A DNA stretch of 64,000 bases from Sinohyriopsis cumingii (GCA_028554795.2 CM068839.1:45524940-45588939), one strand, 5' to 3'. Positions 27,961-40,818 are shown, counted from the stretch's first letter. Numbers and translations: made by a program. Notes: generated from the letters alone by a model not told the origin.

Positions 27961-28004
27961 CCTGCATATCAAATTTTCAAGAAAATGTTTTGTATAACAA
28001 ACGT

Positions 28005-28215
28005 ACCAGGTTTATTCAGATAACGCATCATGTCCTGCATAAATAGCGATACAAGTTTATTCGGAAGACGCGTTAAGTTCTGTATAAATAGCGATACAAG
28101 TTTATTCAAATAACGCATCATTTCCTGTATCATTAGCAATACAAGTTTATTCGGATGACACGTCAGATCACGAATAATTAGTGATACAAGCTTATTCGGG
28201 TGACACGTCATGACA
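28005..28215. repeat. 45-bp tandem array
   Basis: Between four and five diverged units with GATACAAGTTTATTCGGA and ACGCGTTA or ACGCATCA. The sequence is unrelated to the large 45-bp satellite. Confidence 0.85.
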
Positions 28216-28464
28216 ATTATAAGTAATAAGCAACTAATAATAAAGGTATATTCTGCAGACCTATTGTAAAATGTGCCTTCCAATCCAGACACAAATACTC
28301 ATTAGTATGAAATTCAAACGTAAAATATATAATGGCCATTTTTATTTAAAACATTTGCATTTCACTGTTTGGATGTCTGCCATTTAAAAATGTTTACAAA
28401 ATGGAAGAGTCCACAGTTACTAACATTACTATTACCAAAACTCCAGTATTGTATGTACTTGTGT

Positions 28465-30090
28465 GTTATTAGAATTATTGTATGTGTGTTATTAAAAGTA
28501 TTGTACGTGTGTTATTGGAAGTATTGTATGTGTGTTATTAGAAGTATTTTATGTGTTATTAGATGTATTGTATGTGTGTTATTAGATGTATTGTATGTGT
28601 TATTAGATGTATTGTATGTGTGTTATTAGATGCATTGTATGTGTGTTATTAGAAGTATTTATGTCAGCTATTAGAAGTAGGGTATGTGTGTTATTAGATG
28701 TATTGTATGTGTGTTATTAGAAGCATTGCATTTGTGTTATTAGAAGCATTGTATGTGTGTCATTAGAAGTATTGTATATGCGTTATTAGAAGCATTGTAT
28801 GTGTGTTATTTGAAGTATTGCATGTGTGTCATTAGAAGTATTGTATATGTGTTATTAGAAGCATTGTATATGTGTTATTAGAGGCATTGTATGTGTGTTA
28901 TTAGAAGTATTGCATTTGTGTTATTAGAAGCATTGTATATGTGTTATTAGAAGTATTTTATGTGTGTTATAATATTGCATCTGTGTTTTAGATGCATTGC
29001 ATGTGTGTTATTAAAGTATTGTATGTGTGTTATTATATGTATTGTATTTGGATTGTTACAAGTATTGTATGTGTGTTATTATAAGTATTGTATATGTGTT
29101 ATTAGAAGCATTGTATGTGTGTTATTAGAAGCATTGTATGCGTGTTATTAGAAGTATTGTATATGTGTTATTAGAAGCATTGTATGTGTGTTATAAAAAG
29201 CATTGTATGTGTGTTATTAGAAGTATTGTATGTGTTATTAGAAGCATTGCATATGTGATATTAGAAGCATTGTATGTGTGTTATAAAAAGCATTGTATGT
29301 GTGTTATTATAATTATTGTATATGTGTTATTAGAAGCATTGTATGTGTGTTATAAAAAGCATTGTATGTGTGTTATTAGAAGTATTGTATGTGTTATTAG
29401 AAGCATTGTATATGTGCTATTAGAAGCATTGCATGTGTGTTATATATTGCATGTGTGTTTTAGATGCATTGTATGTGTGTTATTAAAAGTATTGCATGTG
29501 TGTTATTGGAAGTATTGTATGTGTGTTATTAGAAGTATTTTATGTGTTATTAGATGTATTGTATGTGTGTTATTAGATGTATTGTATGTGTGTTATTAGA
29601 TGTATTGTATGTGTGTTAGTAGAAGTATTGTATGTGTGTTATTAGAAGCATTGCATTTGTGTTATTAGAAAGCATTGTATGTGTGTCATTAGAAGTATTG
29701 TATATGTGTTATTAGAAGCATTGTATATGTGTTATTAGAAGTATTGCATTTGTGTTGTTATAAGTATTGTATGTGTGTTATTAGAAGTATTGTATATGTG
29801 TTATTAGAAGCATTGTATGTGTGTTATTAGAAGTATTGCATTTGTGTTGTTATAAGTATTGTATGTGTGTTATTAGAAGTATTGTATATGTGTTATTAGA
29901 AGCATTGTATATGTGTTATTAGAAGCATTGTATATGTGTTATTAGAAGCATTGTATGTGTGTTATTAGAAGTATTGCATTTGTGTTGTTATAAGTATTGT
30001 ATGTGTGTTATTAGAAGTATTGTATATGTGTTATTAGAAGCATTGTATGTGAGTTATTAGAAGCATTGTATGTGTGTCATTAGAAGACAG
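28465..30090. repeat. 24-bp tandem array, about 70 units
   Basis: The unit is TATTAGAAGTATTGTATGTG plus TGTT, with some 22-bp units. A distinctive run at 28485-28630 recurs about 990 bp later (29475-29620), showing block duplication. Confidence 0.93.
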
Positions 30091-30900
30091 ATCTCAAGCC
30101 TTCTCTTAAAGAAAAATTCAGAATATATTTTCCCCATCTAAATTTAAATAGAAATACGTCAATGATCAAGGAACGCCATCGTGTTTAACTGATGAGACTG
30201 TCGAATATACATCGTGAAGCAGGTACCACATAACTAATGGTCTTGGAAAAAAATCTTTTTATCTCGAAATATGGAGAAGTCTATAAAATGATGACACAAA
30301 AGTTCAACGTGAGTAGAATCGTACTAATCATTTTCACCAGAGACTTGCGATTGTTCCAATTCTTTCGCCATGTCTTTCACCGAATGACAAGTAAAAATCC
30401 GAGAGATTCAAGTTCATCAGCTAGATTCAAGTTGTATTATACAAATGACAGGTTATAAGGTTTGTAAATATAATATAACCTCAAATTACATGATTGACAA
30501 AAGCATATCTTCTCTTCTTCAAAGGACAACTAAATGCGACTAAACTACACGGATTTCTCTGAATGTAAACATGGAACACGTTTAGGCCGACAATAACCCT
30601 TCCCTTTGTAATTAAGGAATCTTCTTTCGTCTCATTTTGTGCTAGAATGTGCTCAGATGTCAAATCATAAAATAGCTCCTGTCATCATAAAACCTAGTCT
30701 CATCCGAGATCAGGGGTATAATGTTTTATCGCTATACCGGTAAGGCTTTGTAATCCCCCGGCCGCGTAATCGTTAGTATATGTAGTGTTACCTTGATATC
30801 AAGACGTTCCACCTTTATATCTGCTGATTGTGTTCATCATGGATTTCACCAGGTTGTTCACTCATGCACACGTGTATTTTCTAAGCTTTTCGACTCTATT
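30091..30900. other. Non-repetitive spacer
   Basis: Unique AT-rich sequence with only short, unsupported open frames. No gene or mobile element was recognised. Confidence 0.6.
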
Positions 30901-30919
30901 CATACATCTTTGTTTGTCT

Positions 30920-31007
30920 CTTTGTCTCTGTCTCTGTTTCTCTCTCTCTTTCTCTCTCTCTCTCTCAGTAGATAGATATATAGACAAGGGCAGACAGACA
31001 GACAGAC

Positions 31008-31079
<72 letters not shown>

Positions 31080-31100
31080 TATAGATAGATAGATAGGCGT
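30920..31100. repeat. (CT)n, (GACA)n and (GATA)n microsatellites
   Basis: A CT-rich tract is followed by GACAGACA and then a long GATA run with one short interruption. Confidence 0.93.
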
Positions 31101-31434
31101 GTGCGTGTTTGTGTGTGAACTTTATCAATTAAGATCACATTTTTTCCAGATCAAATAAAGTCTTGTCAAATGGGTAATGAGCAGGCACTCATGAAGACAC
31201 AAGATGGGTAAACAATCAAAACTACTAGATATATTGATATGGTTACAAAACAATCACAACAGACAACTACACGCATTACTTGTCATGTACCGAGTGTTTC
31301 GTACAGTACCGTTTTTTAAAAGAAAACAAACTTGTATTACTAGTATTACAAATGATATGTTACTAAGCTCATAGCTGCTTGCTTCACGTATCAACTGTCA
31401 GCAGTAAATATAATGAGTATCGGCCCTAATAATG

Positions 31435-31990
31435 TTCTATTAACAAATAAATAACAATACAAAACAATTACTAAACAATACAAAACAATACAAAAGAAGA
31501 CAAAAACAAATACAAAACAATTACTAAACAATACAAAACAATACAAAAGAAGACAAAAACAAATGCAAAACAATACAAAACAATTACTAAACAATACAAA
31601 ACAATAAAAAAGAAGATCAAACAAATACGAAACAATACAAAACAATTACTAAACAATACAAAACATACAAAAGAAGACAAAAACAAATACAAAAAATACA
31701 AAACAATTACTAAACAATACAAAACAATACAAAAGAAGATCAAACAAATACGAAACAATGCAAAACAATTACTAAACAATACAAAACATACAAAAGAAGA
31801 CAATAACAAATACAAAACAATACAAAACAATTACTAAACAATACAAAACATACAAAAGAAGACAAAAACAAATACAAAACAATACAAAACAATTACTAAA
31901 CAATACAAAACAATACAAAAGAAGATCAAACAAATACGAAATATTATCAAAGAAAAAACCCCAAATGCAATGCACTACAAAACAATAAAA
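31435..31990. repeat. AC-rich compound tandem array
   Basis: Repeated words CAATACAAAACAATTACTAA and ACAAAAGAAGACAAAAACAA are arranged in blocks of roughly 50-90 bp. Confidence 0.88.
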
Positions 31991-32019
31991 AAAAACAAAT
32001 AAAAAGCAATATAAAACAA

Positions 32020-32235
32020 CAATGACTACTGCTGATACCACTAATCTTACTACTTTTACCAATAGCATTAGTATTATTACTATTAGTACTACTAATACTA
32101 TTAGTACTACTATTACTGTAACTACTACTGATACTACTATTACAACTACTAATATCTCTATTACTGTTACTACTACTATTACTACTATCACTATTGCTAT
32201 TACTACTACTATTACTACCACTACTACTGCATCCG
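32020..32235. repeat. Cryptic trinucleotide tract (ACT/ATT)
   Basis: A degenerate triplet repeat of ACT and ATT. Its long open frames encode only Thr/Ile or Val runs. Smaller (AAT)n and (ACT)n tracts follow at 32330-32350 and 32518-32565. Confidence 0.85.
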
Positions 32236-32522
32236 CCAACAGCTTCAGACTAGGAAATAGTAAATATACCGATTATTCTTGCTAATACTATTCTATTAAT
32301 AAATGTAAAACAAAACTAATATCTGATGTGGCTACTACTACTACTACTACCGCCATCGACACCGCCACTAACGCCATTGCTGTCTCTGATTAACATATGA
32401 TAATGATGTTACCACTGTTTACATAAAGACAGGCTGATGCCACTATTAGGTTTGAGGCAGAAACTGTTGACACGGATGCAGCAATATGAATTACGTCTTG
32501 CTCATACAAGAACAACAACATC

Positions 32523-32565
<43 letters not shown>

Positions 32566-33044
32566 TAGTAATTATCTGTTGCTCGTATGTCATCTGAAAA
32601 AAACAAGAACCATTTATTTAACTACAGTTATTGCCTGTGTCGTGTATTTTTTTGTTGTTGTTGTTGTTAGTTTTGTTTTGGTGGTGGGAGGTTGTTTCTT
32701 TGCTGGTGTAAGGGTGCAATGAGTCATAATACCACTCACAATTGTATTATGAAAGAATCTGAAAAACGTAATGTCAAAGTAAACACCTTGGTTATCGTTC
32801 GTCCTTGTGTATTTATCTACGATATCTCCTTGCTAATAACACTAATTTACTCAATTAGTGAGAAACATCTACAATCACATACAACCTTGCATATTTGGAC
32901 GATTCACTTCAAGTGGAAATGTTAAGCGCCTGTTATTTAAGGGTTAAAATAGGTCATTTTGCAATGTGACGTAATCTGTCGTAATGAGGGACATATATTT
33001 TACCAATGCCAGAAAAACATATTATATTTCTACATTATCCACGT

Positions 33045-33416
33045 TGCGTGTTTACATTTACTTCCACGGTGGTGTATTTACATTCACTTCTACGGTGGCT
33101 TGTTTACATTTACTTCAACGGTGGCGTGTTCACATTTACTTCCACGGTGGCGTGTTTATATTTACTTCCACAGTGTCTTGTTTACAATTACTTCCACGAT
33201 GGCGTGTTTACATTTACTTCCACGGTGGCGTGTTTACATTTACTTCCACGGTGTCTTGTTCACATTTACTTCCACGGTGGCTTGTTTATATTTACTTCCA
33301 CAGTGGCTTGTTTACATTTACTTCCACGGTGGCGTGTTTACATTTACTTCCACGGTGTCTTGTTTACAATTGCTTCCACGGTGGCGTGTTTACATTTACT
33401 TCCACGGTGGCGTGTG
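33045..33416. repeat. 26-bp tandem array, left part
   Basis: About 14 units of TTTACTTCCACGGTGGCGTG plus TTTACA. The same array resumes at 34310 after an inserted element. Confidence 0.95.
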
Positions 33417-34309
33417 GGGCCATGAGTGGCCGAGTGGTCTAAAGCGCTCTCCGTTACGGATCACTGCCATCTCACCTCTGTCTGCGCTGGTTCGAGTCTC
33501 ATATTCAGCCAATGTGGGTATGGTGGCACTCACCAGATAATATGTACTTTTGAGAGAGTGACGTATGTAAGGTGAAGTAGTTCGCATTTAAAACATGCAC
33601 AGTGGAGAGAATGTTTGCATACCTCTATGCTACATTAATGTAATGTGGATGATATTTCTTTTGGATATTGTACTTTTGGAAATTTTACATGATTTAAGCA
33701 CACTGCTAACTAAAATGACTCCTCCCTTGTGTTAAAAATCAGTCTGAATTAATCTAAAGTACACTATACATAGCAGCTATTAAAATAGGGAAAATGAATT
33801 TTGCCAGACTAGACAATACCAGCTTCTGAAAGTGCAATGAATGAATTACCAAATATATAAAATGTAAAAAAAGTTATCGGCTCTTTTTTATACAATTTAC
33901 CTCTGAAGTTCAGGAAGTGAAAATGACCAAGTAGAGCTAGCACTTTTTTGAAAGGTGCACATTTGAAGTAAGGCCAAGCTGTATACTCTATAACCCATAG
34001 TACACCCATCAATCATACACCAAAATAAAGGGAATTAAAGGTTCTTTGCATTATACCTAAGATATACAAGGTCTTTTCTAAATAGCCAGTATAACCAGTG
34101 AGGAAAGCCGGGGACATTCTTTTTCTTTAAAATCCTAACCCTATGCAAAATGCGAAACTGTATAGCGCCACCTACGTGAGAAAGCTTGCCAGTAGCTTCT
34201 CGTGGGTCGGTGGTTCTTTCTGGGGTTTTTCCGGGTTCTTCCTCCACCATTAATACTGGCCGCCATGTATCGTGTGCTGAAAAATGGCGTTAAACCCCAC
34301 ATCATCATC
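33417..34309 (+). mobile_element. Retroposon (family B) inserted in the 26-bp array
   Basis: It begins with a tRNA-like head (GTGGCCGAGTGGTCTAAAGC as A-box region, CTGGTTCGAGTCTCA as B-box region). It ends with a tail block (TTCCTCCACCATTAATACTG, GCCGCCATG, AATGGCGTTAAACCCC) typical of molluscan SINEs. Between head and tail lies about 650 bp of AT-rich unique sequence, longer than a usual SINE, so the element either carries an internal insertion or is composite. The flanking array unit is identical on both sides. Confidence 0.75.
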
Positions 34310-34696
34310 ACCACGGTGGCGTGTTCACATTTACTTCCACGGTGGCGTGTTTACATTTACTTCCACGGTGGCGTGTTTATATTTACTTCAACGGTGGCGT
34401 GTTTACATTTACTTCCACGGTGGCGTGTTCACATTTACGTCCACCGTGGCTTGTTTACATTTACTTCCACGGTAGCGTGTTTACATTTACTTCCACAGTG
34501 GCGTGTTCACATTTACTTCCACGGTGGCGTGTTTACATTTACTTCCACAGTAGCGTGTTTACATTTACTTCCACGGTGGCGTGTTTACATTTACTTCCAC
34601 AGTGGCGTGTTCACATTTACTTCCACAGTGGCGTGTTCACATTTACTTCCACGGTGGCGTGTTTACATTTACTTCCACGGTGTTGTGTTTACATTT
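34310..34696. repeat. 26-bp tandem array, right part
   Basis: A continuation of the array at 33045-33416, with the same TTTACTTCCACGGTGGCGTG core, in the same orientation. Confidence 0.95.
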
Positions 34697-35061
34697 AGTC
34701 GTTACTGGTATCCTTCTCTTGTGTGGTGCTTTTCCCTTTACATGTGGCAGAAAGGTTCCTTTTGTTCCCCTTCTTCTTCGTGCGGCAGTGATTTTGTAGA
34801 TGACTTAGATGTAGAGGACTCAGTACACCTCGTGGATTAGATGATGTTTTCATTCACAAATGACATGAACGTCTAGGTTTATCTGAAATGTCTTCAGGAA
34901 GTTATGTTATCTTTGCCATGTATGATTAATACTGTTACGTGTAGATCCCTACCCTCATCAAAAATTGGTATTTAACACCATCCAAGTACCATCAATGTGT
35001 AAATATAAGCAAGCTTGGGAGTCATTATGTATACAAAACAAACTTATTTTCTGATACGTAC

Positions 35062-35240
35062 ATACATACACATACACACACATACATACATACATACATA
35101 CATACATACATACATACATACATACATACATACATACATACATACATGCATGCATGCATGCATGCATGCATGCATACATACATACATACATACATACATA
35201 CATACATACATACATACATACATACATACATACATACATG
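35062..35240. repeat. (CATA)n with a (CATG)n core
   Basis: A tetranucleotide run of CATA units with a central block of CATG units (about 35146-35172). It stays open in many frames and encodes nothing real. Confidence 0.95.
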
Positions 35241-36120
35241 CATACTTATGAATTGAAAGACAATTTTTAATATGAGACGAAATATAAAGTAATGTAAAAT
35301 CAGGTTCTCTGTGATTTTCAATATAATTAGCTACGTATGAACGGGTAATACTATCTAAATATAGGAATTAATATCTAAATACAGGCATCGCTATCTAAAT
35401 ATAGGCATCAATATCAAAATACATGCATTAATATATAAATAAAGATCAATTACCTTTGTCGCTAATTATACCGATTTGTCCGTATGTACTAATGTTGTGA
35501 CAGACAGTACGTTGTTCCGTAAGTAATTTAGGACCACACTTATAAATTTATCTCGGACTATCTTAAAAGAGGAGAACTAGTTTTCAATTTCGATTGTTAT
35601 TTTCCTACTAATTATGGTAGATACAATTTCGCATGTTCTCTTTGATGACAATGCCACATAACATTAGACATTAATGAACCAATCAGCAGAGATCTCTCAA
35701 GTTTAATGACGAAAGGAAAATGTGAGCCATTGATACGTTTTAGACAATTAGCTATTGTTGTTAGTTTGGTATCGATAGTTTTGCATTTAGCATTGTCACA
35801 CTCTTCAGTGTAATGGTACATTACTGTTTTATGTCTCGTGAACATAGTGCAGTGTTGCGTTAGCGTCCAATACCGGAACAATAAAGAATATACCAATTTT
35901 ATTTAATGGTTATTAAACAGATCTGTGATCGGCTATTAGATTGATACAAATATACCCCATTTTTTTTATGGATATGTTTTTTTAGAAAGAAAACAACGTA
36001 TTGAATGGCCCCAATATAATCCATCGGGTTAGAGAATGGTAACTCGTTCCATACTATGGCCAGCATGAGCGCATGGCTGGTTATCTCGGGTGCTAGTGTA
36101 CAAGCGTTAGACGACATATG
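35241..36120. other. Non-repetitive spacer
   Basis: Apart from a few TATCTAAATATAGGCAT repeats at 35340-35445 this is unique AT-rich sequence. I see no supported gene. Confidence 0.55.
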
Positions 36121-38111
36121 ACATTAGTAGCGGCAGGTGTTTGATTGTTGTTGTTCGTCCTTTGAACGGTCATTAGATGAAGCGTTGACTGGTGATGTTG
36201 CTGTAGTGGCTGACCAGGACAATTTGTTTTCTATCAGGCACATTTGACAGGAGATGCCAATTAGTTTGCTTGTTAATAGAGTATGTGTTGCTTTTCTGAG
36301 AACTGCACTGCTCATGCTTTTGCACTACCTGTAGTTGTCCTCCATTCACAATATATAGCTCCAGCATGGATGGGATCCCGCCTCATGAAGCGACCATGTG
36401 CGAGATCCTTCCAAGTCTCTGCGTCAGTTTTGAAGTGTTTCGTGGATGACTTGAGGAAATCATTAAAGCGTTTCTTCTGAAAACCTTGAGATCGTCTTCC
36501 CTTCTTTAGGTCGCAGAAGAAGGTCTTTGGGAATCGCTCTTCTGACATCGTGGTGATGTGGTCTACCCATCTCAACTGTGATTTCGTCAGTATAGTGTAG
36601 ATGATTGGCAAACCTCAGTGTCCGGTTCTCTGTTGGCAAACCTCAGCGACTGCACTCTTTTCGGCAAACCTCAATGTCTGATACTCTGTCCTATCATCTT
36701 ATCCTCATTAGTTTCCCAAGCAGTCCATGTGAAAATTGTTCAGTTTCATGGAATAGTGCTTGTACACCGTCGAGGTCGCTCAAGTTTACAGCAGGGTCAG
36801 TAAAACAATGGCTTTGTATGTCTTTTGTTTTGCTTATAGACTGATACTTCTGCGCTCCCACCACATGCACGTAGTGTGCAAAGGTTGCACCTGGTGCAGA
36901 TTGGTGCACCACCTTTGTATTATTGATGCTGATTGCGAGACCGAATTTGTCACACGCTGAAGAGAAATGATCGATACCTTGTTGCATGTCAAACTCAGGG
37001 AACGGTCGTCAACAAATACGAGATTACGAACAGTCACTTCCCGTAACTTTATCTTCCTCAGCAGTCTTCTCAGATTGAACTAATTGCCGTCAGACTGGTT
37101 TCTGATGTCCAAACCAGTGTCAAAGTCATGGAAAGCATCAGTAGTGATGGCTGATAGGATCATGTTAAAGAGTGATTGGGCAAAGCCACAGCCTTGCTTG
37201 TCTCCTATGGTGAATGGGAATGGTGACGATGACTCATCGCCATCCACAACACAAGCAAAGTATGCCATTATGGCATTGCCCAACAATCCCGATGAATTTC
37301 TCTGAGCAATCGAATTTTGCCTTGATCTTCCAAGAGCACTCTACGGTTCTCTATGTCAGCTCGATGAATGTCGTGTCCAGGTTCGACTTCTGTTCTTGCA
37401 ATTTATTCTGGAGCTGACGAGCTTCAAACACCAAGTCTATGGTCCCTTGTTATTTCATGAAGCCACACTGACTCTTTGGCAGCAGCCATTGACCGATGTG
37501 ATGTACAAGATGACTGGCTGACTTCGGGCAAGAATTTTGCCAGCTATTGACAACACTTGGATGTCTCTATGGTTGTTTCATGATTGTTTGTTACCGTTCT
37601 GCTTGTAATAGTAGACGATGGATGCATTTTTGTACTCTTGGGATACAGTTATCTTAGTCAACATTGGCTAGAAGAGTTCAGTAAATTCAGTAAGCCATCT
37701 GCGACTCTCCAGCTTTGTAGACTTCGGCTAGCACAGCCACTGCTCTAGATGCTTTACCATTTGTCAGCAGGAGGATTACTTTCAGCTTCTGTCAGCTCTG
37801 GAAGATCTGCAAGTGTTATGTTGATTTCCTCTTGGTGAGTCGATCAGTTGCCACCTTGATGATAGATGACTTTGATCGAGTATGTTGTTTAAATGTACTG
37901 TCCATGTTCGAAGTATCATTTCTTTTTCAGTGATCAGAGTGACGCTGTCAGAACTCGTATATGAACATGTTCCTGACGAATGTGTTCCGTAGATTGTCTT
38001 CAAAGCATCATAGAAGTCCCTCATGTCATTCATATCTGTGTATGATTGAACTTCGTCTGCCTTATAGCGCTCCCCCAAGTCTTGCAACTCTCTGGGTTTG
38101 TGCCCCGGTTT

Positions 38112-38347
38112 AGACATACCAAAGACTTATAAAAATGGTACTAACAGCTGCCTCGCTAGGCATTCAGCGTTAAGAGTTTAGTGTTAGGACTGGTCGGCCT
38201 GGTGTCAGGATAATGTGCCTGGGTGGGACATGATGCTACATGTCTGCGGCATGATGCCTCAGCACTAAACATTACCATAAGCTTCAACACTGCAGACATC
38301 TTAGATAAATGACTGAAAAATTATGAAAACTACGTTAAAAATCCAAG

Positions 38348-38392
<45 letters not shown>
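38112..38392 (+). mobile_element. SINE family A, copy 4, nested in the LINE
   Basis: It has the same central domain (GACTGGTCGGCCTGGTGTCA), the GGCATGATGCC block and the GACTGAAAAATTATGAAAAC tail, followed by (CA)n (38349-38391). The tRNA head is missing. It interrupts LINE sequence that continues on both sides in the same order, so it arrived later than the LINE. Confidence 0.88.
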
Positions 38393-38394
<2 letters not shown>

Positions 38395-39039
38395 ACTTTG
38401 CGTTCGACAGTCCTTTTGTGTTGTTGAATGCTGCCGCCTTAGGTGATGAAGTTCTGTCTTTTGGATGGGTCTTCTGTAGCCGATATGTCTCATTTGTGGC
38501 ATCATCGTTTTCATCCAACCAATCTTGATATTTAGTCGGGTGGGACTGAGGTGTGTGGATTCAGTTGATTACACAGAAGCATGACCGGTTTGTTTTGACT
38601 TTGTGTCTTGTTGGCTGCACATTTCTTCAACATTAACCTTGCACTCTTGGTGCAAATTTCGCCTTGTGGTCGCCTGTTCTTCTGAATTCGGATATTGAGT
38701 TTGGAAACTGTGAGCTTTTAGTCAGTACATCATTCTGTGCGATTAATGGCCTTCGTCACTCGAACATCCGGCATGTCTCTTTTTCTGAAGGTGACATAGC
38801 CAATAAGATGCCAGTTCTTGGAACGTGGTTGCATCAAAGACGTCCTGTTGCTGTTTGGCAGACAGTATACTGTGCTAGTGATCAGGGGATCGATCATGTT
38901 CAGCGCAATTTCTCTGTATGAGAAGTTTTCTGCTGTTGTATTTGTCGAATCCATTTAGCCAATGCCACATGGCTTAGTCAGACGATAAGCTATCTCTAGT
39001 ATTGAAGTTACCAAGGATGATGACTTGGCTGCCTTTCAA

Positions 39040-39044
<5 letters not shown>

Positions 39045-39080
<36 letters not shown>
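39045..39080. repeat. (GT)n microsatellite
   Basis: A GT tract inside the endonuclease part of the decayed LINE. Confidence 0.9.
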
Positions 39081-39081
<1 letters not shown>

Positions 39082-39689
39082 TGCCATTTGTGAGAGTTGT
39101 GAGTTTGCTAACTAGATGGAATTTGATAGCGAACCCAAGAACAGCTTTATTATCAATCTTCTTTACTATGGCCACTCTAGAAGAATGTGCAAGCGGCTTA
39201 GGTGAATTGCCCTTCCTCGACTAGGCGAGATGCATTCAAAGCTGCTTCCTTGATGTTGAATCTGGCCAGTTCTCTACCAACAAGAGCTGTTCTTCACTCT
39301 GGTCTAGCTAATGTACTGTTTATTAGTGTGCATGTATTCCAGGCAATGATGGTAAGTTACGTCATCTTCGTATTCTAGTTACGTTTTCGACCGCTAAGAT
39401 GGAATCCACGTCAGTTGCGGGACTTTATGGTGTCTGGTGAGGGGTAGATAATAGTGTTGAACATAAGTGAGGGAAAGTTGCGTAGAGTCACCATCGCTCT
39501 CTCGCCCAGGCCTGTCTGAATCTAGTGACACAACAATGTTAAGCCGTCCGGAGACACTTCCGGATGCAATGGATGGTCATCAGTTCCTACTGCATCTGAG
39601 ATGATGTCCTGCTCTGTCCACACAGCTCTTGCCATCTGCCTTCACAGCCAAGGTATGAGCATATCTAAACGTGTTCGATTATTGCATGA

Positions 39690-40260
39690 AACTAATGATA
39701 ACTATGTAGCATGTTTGACTGATGATAGCTTTGTAGCATGTTTGACTAATGATAACTCTGTTGCATGTTGGACTGATGATATATCTGTAGTATGTTTGAC
39801 TAATGATAACGCTATTGCATGTTTGACTAATGATAGCTCAGTAGCATGTTTGACTAGTGATAAATATGTTGCATATTTGACTGATGATAGCTCTGTAGCA
39901 TGTTTCAATAATGATAGCTCTGTAGCATGTTTGACTAATGATAACTCTGTAGCATGTTTGACTAATGATAACGCTGTTGCATGTTTGACTAATGATAGCT
40001 CTGCAGCATGTTTGACTAATGATAACTCTGTAGCATGTTTGACTAATGATAACTATGTTGCATGTTTGACTAATGATAGCTCTGTAGCATGTTTGACTAA
40101 TGATAACTATGTAGCATGTTTGACTAACAACTCTGTAGCATGTTTGAATAATGATAGCTCTGTAGCATGTTTGACTAATGATAACTCTGTTGCATGTTTG
40201 ACTGATGATAGCTCTGTAGCATGTTTGACTAATGATAACTATGCAACATGTTTGACTATG
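39690..40260. repeat. 27-bp tandem array
   Basis: About 21 units of GTAGCATGTTTGACTAATGA plus TAACTCT, immediately upstream of the LINE's 5' side. The 9-residue open frames on both strands are artefacts of the period. Confidence 0.93.
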
Positions 40261-40770
40261 CTCGTGCAATTCAGCATACATTTATTTCATTTAATCATGT
40301 ATTCAGACTTTCATAGTGGGATCAATGGCAACACAACTTCCAGGTTTTTATATATAACTCGAATAATAATTTAAACTAAGTCCAATATCCGTTGTCATGG
40401 TTTGTTCGAAGTAAATAAATCTGTTGTTGTGAAGGATACATCAGTTATATCTTTCCTGAATGATCAGAATTGGAAAGCTTTTTTTTTCGTTTTTAAATTA
40501 TTTGAGGTCAGATTCACCTTATAATAACTGAGGAACAAGAGTAAGTAACATTCTGATATTAAACTAATAGTCCAGTTTAATAATCAACCCTCAACTACAA
40601 ACAAAATCATGGTCTTCCTTTATGGTTTGTAAAACCTTTCAGACAGTGTCTCCAATAGTACAGTCTCAATTACTTATTAAATAGCCCATTAGGTTAAGAT
40701 CACTTTTTAATGAACACTGTCTGTCTATAGGCAAATGTCACATTCAGCAAATTATTAATATTCTCCTTGC

Positions 40771-40774
<4 letters not shown>

Positions 40775-40816
<42 letters not shown>
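40775..40816. repeat. (ATT)n microsatellite
   Basis: About 14 ATT units. Confidence 0.93.

Positions 40817-40818
<2 letters not shown>

Larger units (their letters stand above)
36130..39620 (-). pseudogene. Decayed non-LTR retrotransposon (endonuclease plus RT), split by a SINE
   Basis: On the minus strand pieces appear in the order of an intact element. A damaged endonuclease N-terminus lies near 39350-39180 (RTALVGRELARFNI). The endonuclease end follows (QPRSKNWHLIGYV, DVRVTKAI; about 38850-38740), then a linker (LDENDD, HPKDRTSSPKAAA) and, after the SINE, KADEVQSYTDMNDMRDFYDA. RT blocks are YKQNGNKQS near 37600, DKQGCGFAQSLFNMILSA near 37180, FVDD in place of FADD near 37010, and CDKFGLAISINNTKVVHQSA. 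The C-terminal part has SQLRWVDHI and RSQGFQKKRF near 36520, and a final CQMC zinc-finger-like end near 36240. Many frameshifts and stops make it inactive. The clade was not assigned. Confidence 0.88.

Noticed and set aside
4966-30090. CRISPR-like repeat arrays
   Set aside because: Units are head-to-tail without unique spacers, and the context is eukaryotic with introns and SINEs.
33417-33510. Possible Ser/Leu-type tRNA gene
   Set aside because: It is tRNA-like with recognisable boxes, but the arms do not fold cleanly by eye, and it forms the head of a retroposon.
32959-33540. Overlapping plus-strand frames with repeated TFTSTVACLHLLPRW
   Set aside because: All three frames of the 26-bp array are open, which is what a tandem repeat gives, not a gene.
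34697-34840. Plus-strand tail ending SGSDFVDDLDVEDSVHLVD-like acidic segment, or a minus-strand basic frame (RRRRGTKGTFLPHV)
   Set aside because: Both readings are short and I cannot tie either to a family; the upstream part is array sequence. It may be a mobile-element scrap, but the evidence is too thin.
35015-35321. Open frames of Met-Tyr-Val-Cys or His-Thr-Tyr repeats
   Set aside because: Pure translation of (CATA)n/(CATG)n microsatellite.
39601-40374. 257-codon plus-strand open frame with repeated SVACLTND
   Set aside because: It lies on a 27-bp tandem array; the complementary strand is also open over the same units.
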